Below, piece after piece: positions 1 through 9,100 of a stretch of DNA of 64,000 bases. Source of the DNA: Sphingomonas mucosissima (GTDB taxonomy: Bacteria > Pseudomonadota > Alphaproteobacteria > Sphingomonadales > Sphingomonadaceae). The stretch's first letter is position 1. Each line of letters begins with the position of its first letter. A program made the position numbers and the translations under genes. The stretch lies in the NCBI RefSeq assembly GCF_002197665.1, contig NZ_NBBJ01000005.1, positions 124,001 through 188,000 of the forward strand, written 5' to 3'. The notes under the pieces were generated by a model that did no database searches, was not told the origin of the DNA, and saw only the letters and a list, made by a program, of their open reading frames with translations.

Positions 1-2
1 AT

Positions 3-1052
3 CACTTCGGGCTGCGGCCGCTGATCACCTTCAACACCGCGGTGACGAAGGCAGAGCGCCAGGCTGGCGGCGGATGGCAAATAACGCTGTCGACCGGTGA
101 GACGCGCGAGTACGAGACACTGCTCGTGTGCAACGGGCACCATTGGGACCCGAACGTGCCGAGCTATCCCGGCAGTTTCGACAATCCGCATTTCCACGTC
201 CACAGCTATCGCGATCCTTATGATCCGGTCGATCTGCGCGGCAAGAACGTCGTCGTGGTCGGCATGGGCAATTCCGCGATGGATGTCGCCAGCGAGCTGT
301 CGCAGCGGCACTTGGCCAAGAACCTGTGGGTCTCGGCCCGCCGTGGCGTGTGGGTGCTCCCCAAGATGGCGGGCGGCAAGCCGATGGACAAATCCGCCAT
401 GCCGACGTGGATGCCGCGCAAGTTGGGGAAGGCGCTGGCTCGCCGCGTGATCAAGAAGATGGTGGGGCGGATGGAGGATTACGGCCTGCCGAAGCCCGAT
501 CACGAACCACTCGACGCCCATCCCAGCGTTTCCGGCGAGTTCCTGACGCGCGCGAGCTGCGGCGACATCAAGTTCAAGCCGAACGTCAAGGCGCTGGAGG
601 GAACGCGTGTCCGCTTCGAGGACGATAGCGTCGAGGAAGTGGACGCGATCATCTACGCCACCGGCTACAAGATCAGCTTCCCGTTCTTCGATGATCCCAA
701 GCTGCTGCCCGACGCGCAGAACCGCTTCCCGCTGTTCAAGCGCATGGTGATCCCCGGCATCCACGACCTGTTCTTCATGGGGCTGGCACAGCCCTTGCCG
801 ACGCTGGTGAACTTCGCGGAACAGCAGTCGAAGCTGGTCGCCGGCTTCATGACGGGGCGGTACGCGCTACCGTCCGTCGCGGACATGGAGCGGATCACCA
901 AGGAGGACGAAGATCGCGAACTCGGCGATTATTACAAGTCGCAGCGGCACACGATCCAGGTCGACTTCGCGCGCTACGTCGCGGATCTTCACAAGGAAAT
1001 CGCCAAGGGCGAACGCCGCGCGCAAGCACAGGCGGGGAAGCGGGCGGCATGA
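3..1052 (+). CDS. flavin-containing monooxygenase (5' end outside window)
   Basis: FAD/NADPH-dependent monooxygenase of the FMO/Baeyer-Villiger type, which would insert oxygen into a small organic substrate in the cytoplasm. The frame is open from base 3, so the N-terminal FAD-binding half lies upstream of the window and the GTG at 42 is not the true start. Visible are the CNGHHWDPNVP segment, the NADPH-binding Rossmann motif VVVVGMGNSAMD, and the YATGYK motif near the C-terminal part that is typical of this family. The stop overlaps the start of the following acyl-CoA dehydrogenase (ATGA), which suggests one operon for breakdown of an acyl or ketone substrate. The substrate cannot be told from sequence. 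Confidence 0.88.
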   Translation, partial: HFGLRPLITFNTAVTKAERQAGGGWQITLSTGETREYETLLVCNGHHWDPNVPSYPGSFDNPHFHVHSYRDPYDPVDLRGKNVVVVGMGNSAMDVASELSQRHLAKNLWVSARRGVWVLPKMAGGKPMDKSAMPTWMPRKLGKALARRVIKKMVGRMEDYGLPKPDHEPLDAHPSVSGEFLTRASCGDIKFKPNVKALEGTRVRFEDDSVEEVDAIIYATGYKISFPFFDDPKLLPDAQNRFPLFKRMVIPGIHDLFFMGLAQPLPTLVNFAEQQSKLVAGFMTGRYALPSVADMERITKEDEDRELGDYYKSQRHTIQVDFARYVADLHKEIAKGERRAQAQAGKRAA

Positions 1053-2116
1053 CCGACACGCTGGTGCGTCCCTCCGCATCACCAACCATGCTCGACGCCG
1101 ATGATCGTGCGGCGCTGGTCGACAGCGTCCGTCGATTGCTCGCCGACCGCTGCGCTGAGGCTGATGTGCGGCGCATCATGGACAGTGAGAGCGGGCATGA
1201 TCCCGCGCTATGGCAAGCGCTGGGGGAGCTGGGCGTGATCGGGCTGGTCGCGCCGGAAGCTGCGGGTGGAGCGGGGCTGGGACCGATCGAGCTTGGGCTG
1301 GTGATGGAAGAGGCGGGGGCCGTGTTGCTGCCCGCGCCGCTCATCTCGGCCGCGATCGCGGCGACGCTGGCGCCGGATTTGCCGGGGCTGGTCGACGGCT
1401 CACGGATTGCCGCCGTCGCCTTCGTCGGCTGCCATGACTGGACCGGGCGGAGCGACGTTCGGCTGGACGGCGACCGACTGACCGGCACGGCGCGCTTCGT
1501 GCCCGATGCGGCGATCGCCGACGTGATCATCGTGGCGAGCGACGAGGGCGTCTTCGCGGTCGAGCACAGCGATGTTGCGGTGACGCCGTTGCCGGTCTTC
1601 GATCGTACGCGGCGGATGGCGGATGTCTCCTTCCGCGGGCCCGCGACGCGGATCGGCGGTACGTCGCGCATCAAGGCGGCGCGTGATCTCGGCATTGTCG
1701 CGCTGGCCGGCGAGCAGGCCGGCGGAGCGCGCCGGATGCTGGAAATCACCGTCGCTTATGCCACCGATCGCCACCAGTTCGGCCGGGCGATCGGCAGCTT
1801 CCAGGCGATCAAGCACATGGCGGCGGACCTGTTGCTGGAAAGCGAATCCGCCACGTCCGCGGCACGCGATGCGGCGCGGCAGTTGGCGGAAGCGACGCCC
1901 ACCGCGGACGCAGCGATCGCGCTCGCCGCCTTCGCCTGCGCCGATGCCTTTGTGCGCGTGGCGAAGGACGGGATCCAGATGCACGGCGGCATCGCCTTCA
2001 CCTGGGAACATCCTGCCCATCTTTACCTCCGCCGCGCGCGATCGGGGGCGCAGCTGTTCGGTGACAGCAACCTTTGGCGCGAGAATTACATCACGGCGCT
2101 GGAGGCGCAGGCATGA
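1049..2116 (+). CDS. acyl-CoA dehydrogenase family protein (short form)
   Basis: FAD-dependent acyl-CoA dehydrogenase that would form the alpha-beta double bond of an acyl-CoA. It is 355 residues, slightly shorter than the usual 380-400. The C-terminal helical domain shows the family signature QMHGGIAFTWEHPAHLYLRRA split over residues near the end, and an RHQFGRAIGSFQAIKH segment. The middle domain is less conserved than in the next gene, which suggests the two form a heteromeric enzyme, as seen for some steroid and branched-chain CoA dehydrogenases (inference). It is coupled by a 4-base overlap to the genes on both sides. Confidence 0.87.
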   Translation: MTDTLVRPSASPTMLDADDRAALVDSVRRLLADRCAEADVRRIMDSESGHDPALWQALGELGVIGLVAPEAAGGAGLGPIELGLVMEEAGAVLLPAPLISAAIAATLAPDLPGLVDGSRIAAVAFVGCHDWTGRSDVRLDGDRLTGTARFVPDAAIADVIIVASDEGVFAVEHSDVAVTPLPVFDRTRRMADVSFRGPATRIGGTSRIKAARDLGIVALAGEQAGGARRMLEITVAYATDRHQFGRAIGSFQAIKHMAADLLLESESATSAARDAARQLAEATPTADAAIALAAFACADAFVRVAKDGIQMHGGIAFTWEHPAHLYLRRARSGAQLFGDSNLWRENYITALEAQA

Positions 2117-3306
2117 GCATGACCGACGAACAGCTCCAGGCCGAGATCGAGGCGTGGCTCGCGGCAAACTGGAAGGGCGTGCCGGCGCATACCGAAAGCT
2201 TCGGCCGCGATCCGCGCAGCGAATGGCTGGCCAAGGTGCGCGATGCGGGATGGGCCGTGCCGCGCTGGTCGGCTGAATGGCAGGGCCGCGGCCTTTCCAA
2301 CGACCAGGCCAAAATCGTTGAGCGCGCCTTTGCGAAGGTCGGCGCGCCCGGAGCGGGGCAGGACCGGTCGAACCTCTGGGCCAATACCGCGCTTGCCCAT
2401 GCGACGGAGAGCTTCAAGCGCACCATCGTGCCGCAGTTGCTGGCCGGTGAGGTCGGCATGTGCCTGCTGTATTCCGAGCCGGGCGCCGGATCGGATCTCG
2501 CGGCGGTGCGCACGCGCGCCGACAAGGTGGACGGTGGCTGGCGGGTCACCGGGCAGAAGGTGTGGACCAGCGGCGCCCGGGTCGCTGACTATGGCATGCT
2601 GATCGCCCGCACCGACTGGGACGTGCCCAAGCATCGCGGCATCAGCTTCTTCTTCCTGCCGATGAAGCAGGAAGGGGTGGAGGTGCGCCCGCTGCGCCAG
2701 ATCACCGATGAGGCGCACTTCAACGAAGTGTTTATCGACAATGCCTTCATCCCGGAGGAGAATCTGCTCGGGCCGCTGAACGGCGGCTGGGGCGTGCTGC
2801 AGACCGCGCTCGCCTACGAACGATCCGTGATGGGCGATGCGGCTCGCGGGCCGCGCTCGGGCGCGGGCGGGCCCAAGGGCGATGATGCGCTGCTCGGCCT
2901 GGCGCGCGAGGCGGGGCGGCTGGGCGATCCGGTCGTGCGGCAGGATGTGGCGCAGGTGATCGCCTGGCGGGTGCTGAACAAGCTCAACACCGCGCGCGCC
3001 AAGGCGGAACTGGCGCAGGGCACGTCCTCCCCGATCATGTCGCTCGGCAAGCTCGCAATGAGCCGGATCCTGCATGAGGAAGCGCGCGTGCGCACGATGC
3101 TGCTCGGGCCGGAAAGCCTGCTGGAAGGGCCGGATCATCCGCGCGCGGAGGATGCGAACTTCCTGACTCTCAACGCCTATTTCACCTCGATCGGCGGCGG
3201 CACGGACCAGATCCAGCGCAACATCATCGGCGAGCGTGTGTTGGGCTTGCCCAAGGAGCCGGAAGTCGATCGTACCATACCGTTCCGCGAGGTGCGGGCA
3301 GGCTAG
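2113..3306 (+). CDS. acyl-CoA dehydrogenase family protein
   Basis: A 397-residue acyl-CoA dehydrogenase with a complete domain set: N-terminal helical domain, the middle beta-domain motif YSEPGAGSDLA, KVWTSGA for flavin contact, and C-terminal IGGGTDQIQRNIIGERVLG. I chose ATG 2113 because it overlaps the TGA of the preceding gene (ATGA), and the residues begin MSMTDEQLQ; an upstream in-frame ATG at 2074 lies deep inside the previous gene. The pairing of two dissimilar acyl-CoA dehydrogenases in tandem favours a two-subunit enzyme. Confidence 0.92.
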   Translation: MSMTDEQLQAEIEAWLAANWKGVPAHTESFGRDPRSEWLAKVRDAGWAVPRWSAEWQGRGLSNDQAKIVERAFAKVGAPGAGQDRSNLWANTALAHATESFKRTIVPQLLAGEVGMCLLYSEPGAGSDLAAVRTRADKVDGGWRVTGQKVWTSGARVADYGMLIARTDWDVPKHRGISFFFLPMKQEGVEVRPLRQITDEAHFNEVFIDNAFIPEENLLGPLNGGWGVLQTALAYERSVMGDAARGPRSGAGGPKGDDALLGLAREAGRLGDPVVRQDVAQVIAWRVLNKLNTARAKAELAQGTSSPIMSLGKLAMSRILHEEARVRTMLLGPESLLEGPDHPRAEDANFLTLNAYFTSIGGGTDQIQRNIIGERVLGLPKEPEVDRTIPFREVRAG

Positions 3307-3384
3307 ACTTACGCACCAAGGCAGGCGGGGGATGGAGCACGCCAGAGGCTCCGCCACCCGCCTCGCTGCATCAGGAGAGGATAG

Positions 3385-4149
3385 ATGAGCAGGGCGATTT
3401 ACATCACCGGCGGTGCCTCCGGCATCGGCCTGGCCGCCGCACGCCGCTTCGCGCGGGAAGGCTGGACCGTCGGGATCGGCGATATCGACGAGATCGGCAT
3501 GCGCCGTGCGGGCGAGGAGCTGGGCGCCTTTACCGTGCCGCTGGACGTGCGCGATCGTGCGCAATGGGCCGCCGCGCTGGACGCCTTCGCCAAGCATGCC
3601 GGCAAGATCGACGTGCTGCTGAACAACGCGGGCATCGCCCGCTACGGCATGTTCGAGGAAGTAACGCCGGAAGAATCTGACCTACAGGTCGACATCAACG
3701 TGAAGGGCGTGATCAACGGCGCCTATGCCGCGCTCGAACACCTGAAGAAGACCCGCGGGCGGCTGGTGAATGTGGCGTCTGTTGCGGGCATCGTCGGCTC
3801 GCCGGGGCTCGCAGTCTATTCGGCTACGAAGCACGCCGTGCGCGGGCTTTCCGAGGCGCTCGACGCGGAGTTCACCCGGCACGGCATCGACGTCACGTGC
3901 GTGATGCCGTTTTTCGTGGAAACGCCGATCCTCGATGCGGGATCGAAGGGCAGCAACCGCACTATTCGCGACGCGATCGGCCAGTCGCCCGTCTATACCG
4001 TAGGGGAGGCGGCGAACGTCGTCTGGCAAGCGACGCACGGACGCGAGCGGGAATATATTGTCGGCAAGGCGGGCAGGCAGGCGAGTTTCGCGCGCCGCTT
4101 CATGCCCAATCGGCTGCGCAAGCGGATGAAGGCTGCGTTCGCCTCTTAA
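3385..4149 (+). CDS. SDR family NAD(P)-dependent oxidoreductase
   Basis: A 254-residue classical short-chain dehydrogenase/reductase. The nucleotide-binding motif GGASGIGLAAARRF is at the N-terminus, LLNNAGIA follows, and the catalytic Ser and Tyr-x3-Lys appear as NVASVAG and YSATKH. A good Shine-Dalgarno (AGGAGAGG, 3372-3379) precedes ATG 3385. It sits 78 bases after the acyl-CoA dehydrogenase pair on the same strand, so it probably belongs to the same catabolic unit and oxidises a hydroxy intermediate (inference). Its stop overlaps the convergent nth stop by four bases. Confidence 0.9.
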   Translation: MSRAIYITGGASGIGLAAARRFAREGWTVGIGDIDEIGMRRAGEELGAFTVPLDVRDRAQWAAALDAFAKHAGKIDVLLNNAGIARYGMFEEVTPEESDLQVDINVKGVINGAYAALEHLKKTRGRLVNVASVAGIVGSPGLAVYSATKHAVRGLSEALDAEFTRHGIDVTCVMPFFVETPILDAGSKGSNRTIRDAIGQSPVYTVGEAANVVWQATHGREREYIVGKAGRQASFARRFMPNRLRKRMKAAFAS

Positions 4150-4796
4150 GCGGCGACCGCGGGCGGCGGCGTTTTCGGCTTGTAGGCGCAGAGGTCCACG
4201 ACGGGGCAGCGCCAGCATTCCGGCCGCCGCGCCTTGCAGATGTAGCGGCCGTGCAGGATCAGCCAGTGATGTGCGTGGAGGCGGAACGGCTGACGCACCG
4301 CTTTCTCCAGCTTCAGCTCCACGGCCAGCGGTGTCTTGCCCCTAGCGAGGCCAGTGCGGTTGCACACGCGGAAGAGGTGCGTGTCGACTGCGAAGGTCTC
4401 CGCGCCGAACGCCACGTTCATGACCACGTTCGCGGTCTTTCGCCCGACGCCCGCTAGCTTCTCCAGCGCATCGCGCTCGCCGGGTACGACGCCATCATGA
4501 TGATCGATCAGCGCCTGGCTCAGGGCGATCACATTCTTGGCTTTGCTGTTGAATAGGCCAATCGTCTTGATGTGCTCCTTGAGCCCTTCCTCGCCGAGTG
4601 CCACCATCTGTGCGGGTGTGGTCACTTCCGCGAACAAGCGGCGCGTCGCCTTGTTAACGCCGGCATCGGTTGCCTGCGCCGACAGCACCACGGCGACCAG
4701 CAACTGATAGGTGTTGCCGGATTCGAGCTCCGTCTCCGGGTGCGGATTGGCTTCGGCGAGGCGTCTGAAAAAGTCGAAGACGTCCGCCTTCTTCAA
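4146..4796 (-). CDS. nth: endonuclease III (DNA glycosylase/AP lyase)
   Basis: Removes oxidised pyrimidines and cleaves the resulting abasic site in base-excision repair. The helix-hairpin-helix motif LAGVGRKTANVV carries the catalytic Lys, followed by the catalytic Asp in FAVDTHLFRV. The C-terminal iron-sulfur cluster loop has Cys spacing 6-2-5 (CKARRPECWRCPVVDLC). I place the start at TTG 4796 (protein MKKADVFDFF), because GGAGG lies ten bases upstream and the TTG overlaps the dapB TGA (TTGA). A longer frame to 4850 would run inside dapB. Translation is probably coupled to dapB. Confidence 0.92.
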   Translation of the reverse strand: MKKADVFDFFRRLAEANPHPETELESGNTYQLLVAVVLSAQATDAGVNKATRRLFAEVTTPAQMVALGEEGLKEHIKTIGLFNSKAKNVIALSQALIDHHDGVVPGERDALEKLAGVGRKTANVVMNVAFGAETFAVDTHLFRVCNRTGLARGKTPLAVELKLEKAVRQPFRLHAHHWLILHGRYICKARRPECWRCPVVDLCAYKPKTPPPAVAA

Positions 4797-5521
4797 AGCC
4801 CAAGCACCTCCGCCATGCTGTAGCGACCGGCCGGCTTGCCGGCGAGCCACAGGGCGGCCTTGACCGCGCCGCGCGCGAAGATCGAGCGGTCCTCGCCGCG
4901 ATGGCCAAGCTCGATCCGCTCGCCTTCGCCGGCGAACACGACCTGATGGTCGCCGATCACGGTGCCGCCGCGTAGCGACGAGAACCCGATGGTCCCCTCG
5001 GTACGTGCGCCGACCAGCCCTGCGCGCCCATCAACGCGCTCTTCATTCAGCGTCGTGCCACGGCCGCGCGCCGCCGCTTCGCCGAGCAGCAAGGCGGTGC
5101 CCGATGGGGCGTCAACCTTGTGACGATGATGCATCTCCACGATCTCGATATCCCATTCGGGGCCAAGCCGCTGGGCCGCCTGCTCCACGAGGATGCCGAG
5201 CAAGGTGACACCCAGCGAGGTGTTGCCGGTCTGCAGCACGGCGACGGTCTCTGCCGCGCGGTCGATCAGGGCGTGATGCGTGGGGCTGAGACCCGTGGTG
5301 CCGATGACGAGGGGGGTGCCGGCAGCCACTGCCGCGGCCAGATGCGCCTCCAGCGCCGTCGGCGTCGAGAAATCCACAAGGACGTCGGCGTGATGCGCCA
5401 GCGGAACGGGATCCTCGCGTGCGTCCACGCCGCCAGCAATCGAAGCGCCCTCGTCAGGGGCGATGGTGGCGATGACGCGACCCATCCGCCCCGCGCTTCC
5501 GTAGATGCCGATCGCGGTCAT
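4793..5521 (-). CDS. dapB: 4-hydroxy-tetrahydrodipicolinate reductase
   Basis: NAD(P)H-dependent step of the diaminopimelate/lysine pathway, supplying peptidoglycan and lysine. The protein is 242 residues and begins MTAIGIYGSAGRMGRVIA, the dinucleotide-binding motif. The active-site segment EMHHRHKVDAPSGTAL, with the catalytic His pair and the Lys, is intact. It is upstream of and coupled to nth. Length is close to the family norm of about 240-270. Confidence 0.95.
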   Translation of the reverse strand: MTAIGIYGSAGRMGRVIATIAPDEGASIAGGVDAREDPVPLAHHADVLVDFSTPTALEAHLAAAVAAGTPLVIGTTGLSPTHHALIDRAAETVAVLQTGNTSLGVTLLGILVEQAAQRLGPEWDIEIVEMHHRHKVDAPSGTALLLGEAAARGRGTTLNEERVDGRAGLVGARTEGTIGFSSLRGGTVIGDHQVVFAGEGERIELGHRGEDRSIFARGAVKAALWLAGKPAGRYSMAEVLGL

Positions 5522-5634
5522 GCGTTTCCCTTATCGCTTGTGTCGCGCCCCGATACCGCCCGACACCATCTGCGTCGAGTGGCCGACATGCGCCAACGTC
5601 GCGCGCTGCGACGTCATGCTCTATCGTCGCTGGC

Positions 5635-6336
5635 ATGAACGACGAACGCAGCATCATGATCCTCACCGGCGCGGGTATTTCGGCAGAAAGCGGGCTTGCC
5701 ACGTTTCGCGGCCCAGGCGGGCTTTGGGAAGGGCACCGGGTGGAGGATATCTGCACCCCGGGGGCGCTCGCGGCAGATCCCGCGCTTGTGCACCGCTTCT
5801 ACGATTTGCGGCGGGCGGCGCTGGCCGATGTGGCGCCCAATGCCGCGCATCAGGCGCTCGCGCGGTTAGATGCGGGCTGGCCGGGCGCGTTGCTGATTGT
5901 CACGCAGAATGTGGACGACCTGCATGAGCGCGCCGGTGCCAAGCGACTGCTGCACATGCATGGCGAATTGCGCTCGGCGCTATGCGCCGCGTGTGGCGAC
6001 CGGGTGAGCTGGTGCGACCCACTGCCACCGGGCGCTCCCTGCGGGGCATGCAGGGAGCCAGCGCTGCGCCCAGATATCGTCTTCTTTGGCGAGATGCCCT
6101 ACCATATGGAGCGGATCGAAGAGGCGCTTTCGCGGTGTGACCTGTTCGTGTCGATCGGCACGTCGGGCGCGGTTTACCCGGCGGCGGGCTTTGTGCAGCT
6201 GGCGCGCCATTATGGCGCGGAGACGCTGGAGCTGAACCTGGAGCCATCGGCAGGCAGCGACTGGTTCGCCGAGAGCCGGTTCGGCCCGGCCAGCGCGCTC
6301 GTCCCGGCGTGGGTGGACGAGCTGCTGGCTACTTAG
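5635..6336 (+). CDS. cobB: NAD-dependent protein deacylase (sirtuin, CobB-like)
   Basis: Class III (SIR2) deacylase that removes acyl groups from lysines with NAD+ as co-substrate. Motifs in order: GAGISAESGLATFRG (NAD binding), TQNVDDLHERAG, the catalytic His in LHMHGEL, four Cys in two pairs (CAACGD and CGACRE) forming the structural zinc site, and the C-terminal IGTSGAVYPAA. It is 233 residues, a normal length. The start ATG 5635 follows no strong ribosome site. The gene is convergent with era and overlaps its stop by four bases. It is unrelated in origin to the SIR2 domain in the island at 29555. Confidence 0.93.
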   Translation: MNDERSIMILTGAGISAESGLATFRGPGGLWEGHRVEDICTPGALAADPALVHRFYDLRRAALADVAPNAAHQALARLDAGWPGALLIVTQNVDDLHERAGAKRLLHMHGELRSALCAACGDRVSWCDPLPPGAPCGACREPALRPDIVFFGEMPYHMERIEEALSRCDLFVSIGTSGAVYPAAGFVQLARHYGAETLELNLEPSAGSDWFAESRFGPASALVPAWVDELLAT

Positions 6337-7223
6337 TCCACCCAGTCGAGGCCGATGTCGCGATAAACGCCGCGATCCTCGTCCCAGCCGGGCTTCACCT
6401 TCACGTGAAGGTAGAGGTGCACCGGACGGTCAAGCAGAACGGCCAGTTCGGCGCGCGCTCGGGCGCCGATTTCCTTGATGCGGGTGCCGCCCTTGCCGAG
6501 CACGATGGCGCGCTGGGTGGGGCGCTCCACGAGGATCTGCTGGTGGATTTCCGCTGCGCCGTCCGCGCGTTCAAGAAACTTTTCGGTTTCAACCGTGGCG
6601 GCATAGGGAAGCTCGGCGTGGAGCTGGAGATAGAGTTGCTCGCGCGTGACTTCGGCAGCGAGCGTGCGCTCGCTGGCGTCGGAGACCTGATCCTCCGGGA
6701 AGTGCCAGGGCCCCTCGGGCATGGCAGCGGCAAGGTCGCGCTTCAGCTCGGCGAGGCCATCGCCGGTCGCGGCGCTGATGAAGTAGGTTTCGGCGAACGA
6801 GACGAGCGCGTTCAGCTTCTCCGCGTGAAGGAGCAGCTTGGGCTTGTCGGCGAGATCGACCTTGTTGAGGATCAGGAACTTGCGCTCCGGGCGATCGGCA
6901 ATTCGCTCTGCAATATCAGTGACTTTGGGGCCAAGCCCGCCCTTTGCGTCGACCACCAGAGCGAGCACGTCGGCGCCCTCCGCGCCGCTCCAGGCGGCGG
7001 CGACCATGGCGCGGTCGAGGCGGCGCTTGGGGTCAAAGATGCCGGGGGTGTCGACCAGGAGGAGTTGCGCGTCGTCTTCCATCGCAACGCCCAAGAGGCG
7101 CGTGCGGGTGGTTTGCGCCTTGGGGCTGACGATCGCCACTTTCTGGCCGACCAGTGCGTTGACGAGCGTGGACTTTCCGGCGTTGGGGGCGCCGAGAACG
7201 GCGACGAGGCCGCAGCGGGTCAT
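6333..7223 (-). CDS. era: GTPase Era
   Basis: Ribosome-associated GTPase needed for 16S rRNA maturation and 30S assembly. G-motifs seen: G1 GAPNAGKST, G3 DTPGI, G4 NKVD; the C-terminal KH domain includes VLGKGGTRIKEIG. It is 296 residues, the usual length. It follows lepB and rnc on the same strand, the common lepB-rnc-era order, with 158 bases between rnc and era. Confidence 0.96.
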   Translation of the reverse strand: MTRCGLVAVLGAPNAGKSTLVNALVGQKVAIVSPKAQTTRTRLLGVAMEDDAQLLLVDTPGIFDPKRRLDRAMVAAAWSGAEGADVLALVVDAKGGLGPKVTDIAERIADRPERKFLILNKVDLADKPKLLLHAEKLNALVSFAETYFISAATGDGLAELKRDLAAAMPEGPWHFPEDQVSDASERTLAAEVTREQLYLQLHAELPYAATVETEKFLERADGAAEIHQQILVERPTQRAIVLGKGGTRIKEIGARARAELAVLLDRPVHLYLHVKVKPGWDEDRGVYRDIGLDWVD

Positions 7224-7381
7224 GCGAATTCCTTTAACGATGCGGGCGCGGTTGAAACTGCCGGGCGCATGAAAATGAGGGTGAGAAGCGGGGCGATTTG
7301 GCCGCGTGGAGAATGTCTGCGGATCACGCGCGGCCTTCTACCGGAGAAAATTGGCCGCGAACACTCATGTGCTGGCCAGCA

Positions 7382-8077
7382 TCATCCCCTGCGCGATTTT
7401 TTGGCCGGCACAGCGAAGCTGACTTCGCGCAGCAGCATTTCGGCCGCGGCGGTTTCCGCCTCCTGCTTGCTGCCGCCTTCCGCCGTGCTTTCGGCGAGCT
7501 TCGGTATCGCGGCCTTCACGGTGAAGCGCGGCGCATGGCCGGGGCCGGAGCGGTCGACGACTTCATAGACCGGCGGCTTGCGATTGTTGGCGGCGGCCCA
7601 TTCCTGGAGCGCGGATTTGGGATGCTGCGGCGCCGCCGATTCGGCGTGAAGCCGGCCTTCCCACAAACGGCGCACGGCCGCCCGTGCGGGATCGAGGCCA
7701 GCCTCGCGGTACAAAGCGCCGAGCAGCGCCTCCAGCACGTCGCCCAAGATGTTGTCGCTGTCGCTGGCGCCGTCGTCGCGCGCCTGCTTGCCGAGGCGCA
7801 GGTGAGCGGGGACGCCGATGTCGCGCGCGATGTCGGCGCAGACCGCGCCGGTGACCAGCGCGTTGAAGCGTTTGGACAGCGCCCCCTCCGGCTCCTCCGG
7901 GAAGGTCTCGTAGAGCCATTCCGCCATGGAAAGGCCAAGCACGCGATCGCCGAGGAATTCGAGCCGCTCGTAATGCGTGTCTCCCCGGCTGGCGTGGGTG
8001 AGCGCGCGTTCCCAATCGGCGAGATCGCCGGGCGCGTGATCAAAGGTGCGCCCGATCCAGCTGGCGAGATCAGTCAA
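7382..8077 (-). CDS. rnc: ribonuclease III
   Basis: Double-stranded RNA endonuclease for rRNA and mRNA processing. The signature ERLEFLGDRVLGL and the metal-binding DNILGDVLEALLGA are both present, followed by a C-terminal double-stranded RNA-binding domain (PKSALQEWAAANNRKPPVYEV). I choose TTG 8077: a GGAGG lies five bases upstream, and the TTG sits just inside the end of lepB, giving translational coupling. An ORF extending to 8149 would overlap lepB more and add a non-conserved Arg/Gly-rich stretch. The product is 231 residues. Confidence 0.94.
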   Translation of the reverse strand: MTDLASWIGRTFDHAPGDLADWERALTHASRGDTHYERLEFLGDRVLGLSMAEWLYETFPEEPEGALSKRFNALVTGAVCADIARDIGVPAHLRLGKQARDDGASDSDNILGDVLEALLGALYREAGLDPARAAVRRLWEGRLHAESAAPQHPKSALQEWAAANNRKPPVYEVVDRSGPGHAPRFTVKAAIPKLAESTAEGGSKQEAETAAAEMLLREVSFAVPAKKSRRG

Positions 8078-8924
8078 AGCCACCTCCGATCCGATCCCAG
8101 CGCGCGGCCGTGACCCACGTCCACGGGAGCAGCCAATTGGCCGAGCCATCAGTGGACCAGAAGATGATCACCGCCTTGCCCTGCACCCGTTCCAGCGGGA
8201 TGAAGCCCATGCCCTGCGGCTGGCCCGGCAGCGCTTCGTCCGCGGAGGGGAAGCGGCTGTCGGCGGAGTCGTCGCGATTGTCGCCCATCAGGAAGACGTT
8301 GCCGGCCGGCACGGTGAAGACCTGGGTATCGTCCGCGTCGGGAATGTAGCGCTGATCGAGCACTTCATAGCTGCGGCCGCCGGGCAGCGTTTCGCGGAAG
8401 CGCGGGATACGGCAGGTGGCGCCCTCCGGCGCGGGGGCGACGAATTCCGCCTCGCAATGCCGCTGATCGAAATTGGGCGAAAGCGGGACGACGAAGTCGG
8501 CGATGCGCTGCTTGGCGATCGCCTGGCCGTTCAGGAACAACTGGCCGCGGCGCATCTGGATCGTATCCCCGGGGAGGCCGATGACACGCTTGATCACGTC
8601 ATGATCATCCTCGCCCTTTGAGCGAAAGACCACCGTGTCGCCACGCGCCGGCACGCTGCCGAACAGGCGCCCAGATACAGGCGGCACGCCGAACGGCATC
8701 GACCAGCGCGAATAGCCGTAGTTCCATTTGGAGATGAACAGATAGTCGCCGATCAGCAGCCGCGGAAGCATCGACTCCGAGGGAATCGAGAAGGGCGCAA
8801 AGACGAAGCTGCGGAACAGCCAGACGATGATCGCCAGCTTCAACAGAAAGCGGATCGTTTCGCTGGTTTCAGACCGCGGCTTGGCGGGGCTGGTCGCGGG
8901 CTTGGCGGTGGATGGTTCGGCCAT
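8070..8924 (-). CDS. lepB: signal peptidase I
   Basis: Inner-membrane serine protease that removes signal peptides from Sec/Tat exported proteins. A membrane helix (FLLKLAIIVWLFRSFVF) is followed by the catalytic Ser in IPSESMLP, the catalytic Lys in DVIKRVIGLPGD, and the GDNRDDSADSRF box. ATG 8924 (MAEPSTAKP) is preferred over an in-frame TTG at 8960; neither has a clear Shine-Dalgarno. The stop overlaps the rnc start. It heads the lepB-rnc-era run. Confidence 0.94.
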   Translation of the reverse strand: MAEPSTAKPATSPAKPRSETSETIRFLLKLAIIVWLFRSFVFAPFSIPSESMLPRLLIGDYLFISKWNYGYSRWSMPFGVPPVSGRLFGSVPARGDTVVFRSKGEDDHDVIKRVIGLPGDTIQMRRGQLFLNGQAIAKQRIADFVVPLSPNFDQRHCEAEFVAPAPEGATCRIPRFRETLPGGRSYEVLDQRYIPDADDTQVFTVPAGNVFLMGDNRDDSADSRFPSADEALPGQPQGMGFIPLERVQGKAVIIFWSTDGSANWLLPWTWVTAARWDRIGGGFD

Positions 8925-9100
8925 GATCGGCGGCGTCGCCGATGGCGTGCGGCTCGTCAAGCGGCAGGAGTGCGAGCGGCCGGAACGATCAACCGTGCGT
9001 TCCTGTTGTGACGCTGGTGGCCGCGCGCGCTTTCCATGTTATCGCGGGCGCGTAACAATTGGGCCTGAATAGCCCGGCTGCGAACCGTGGAGAAGACAGA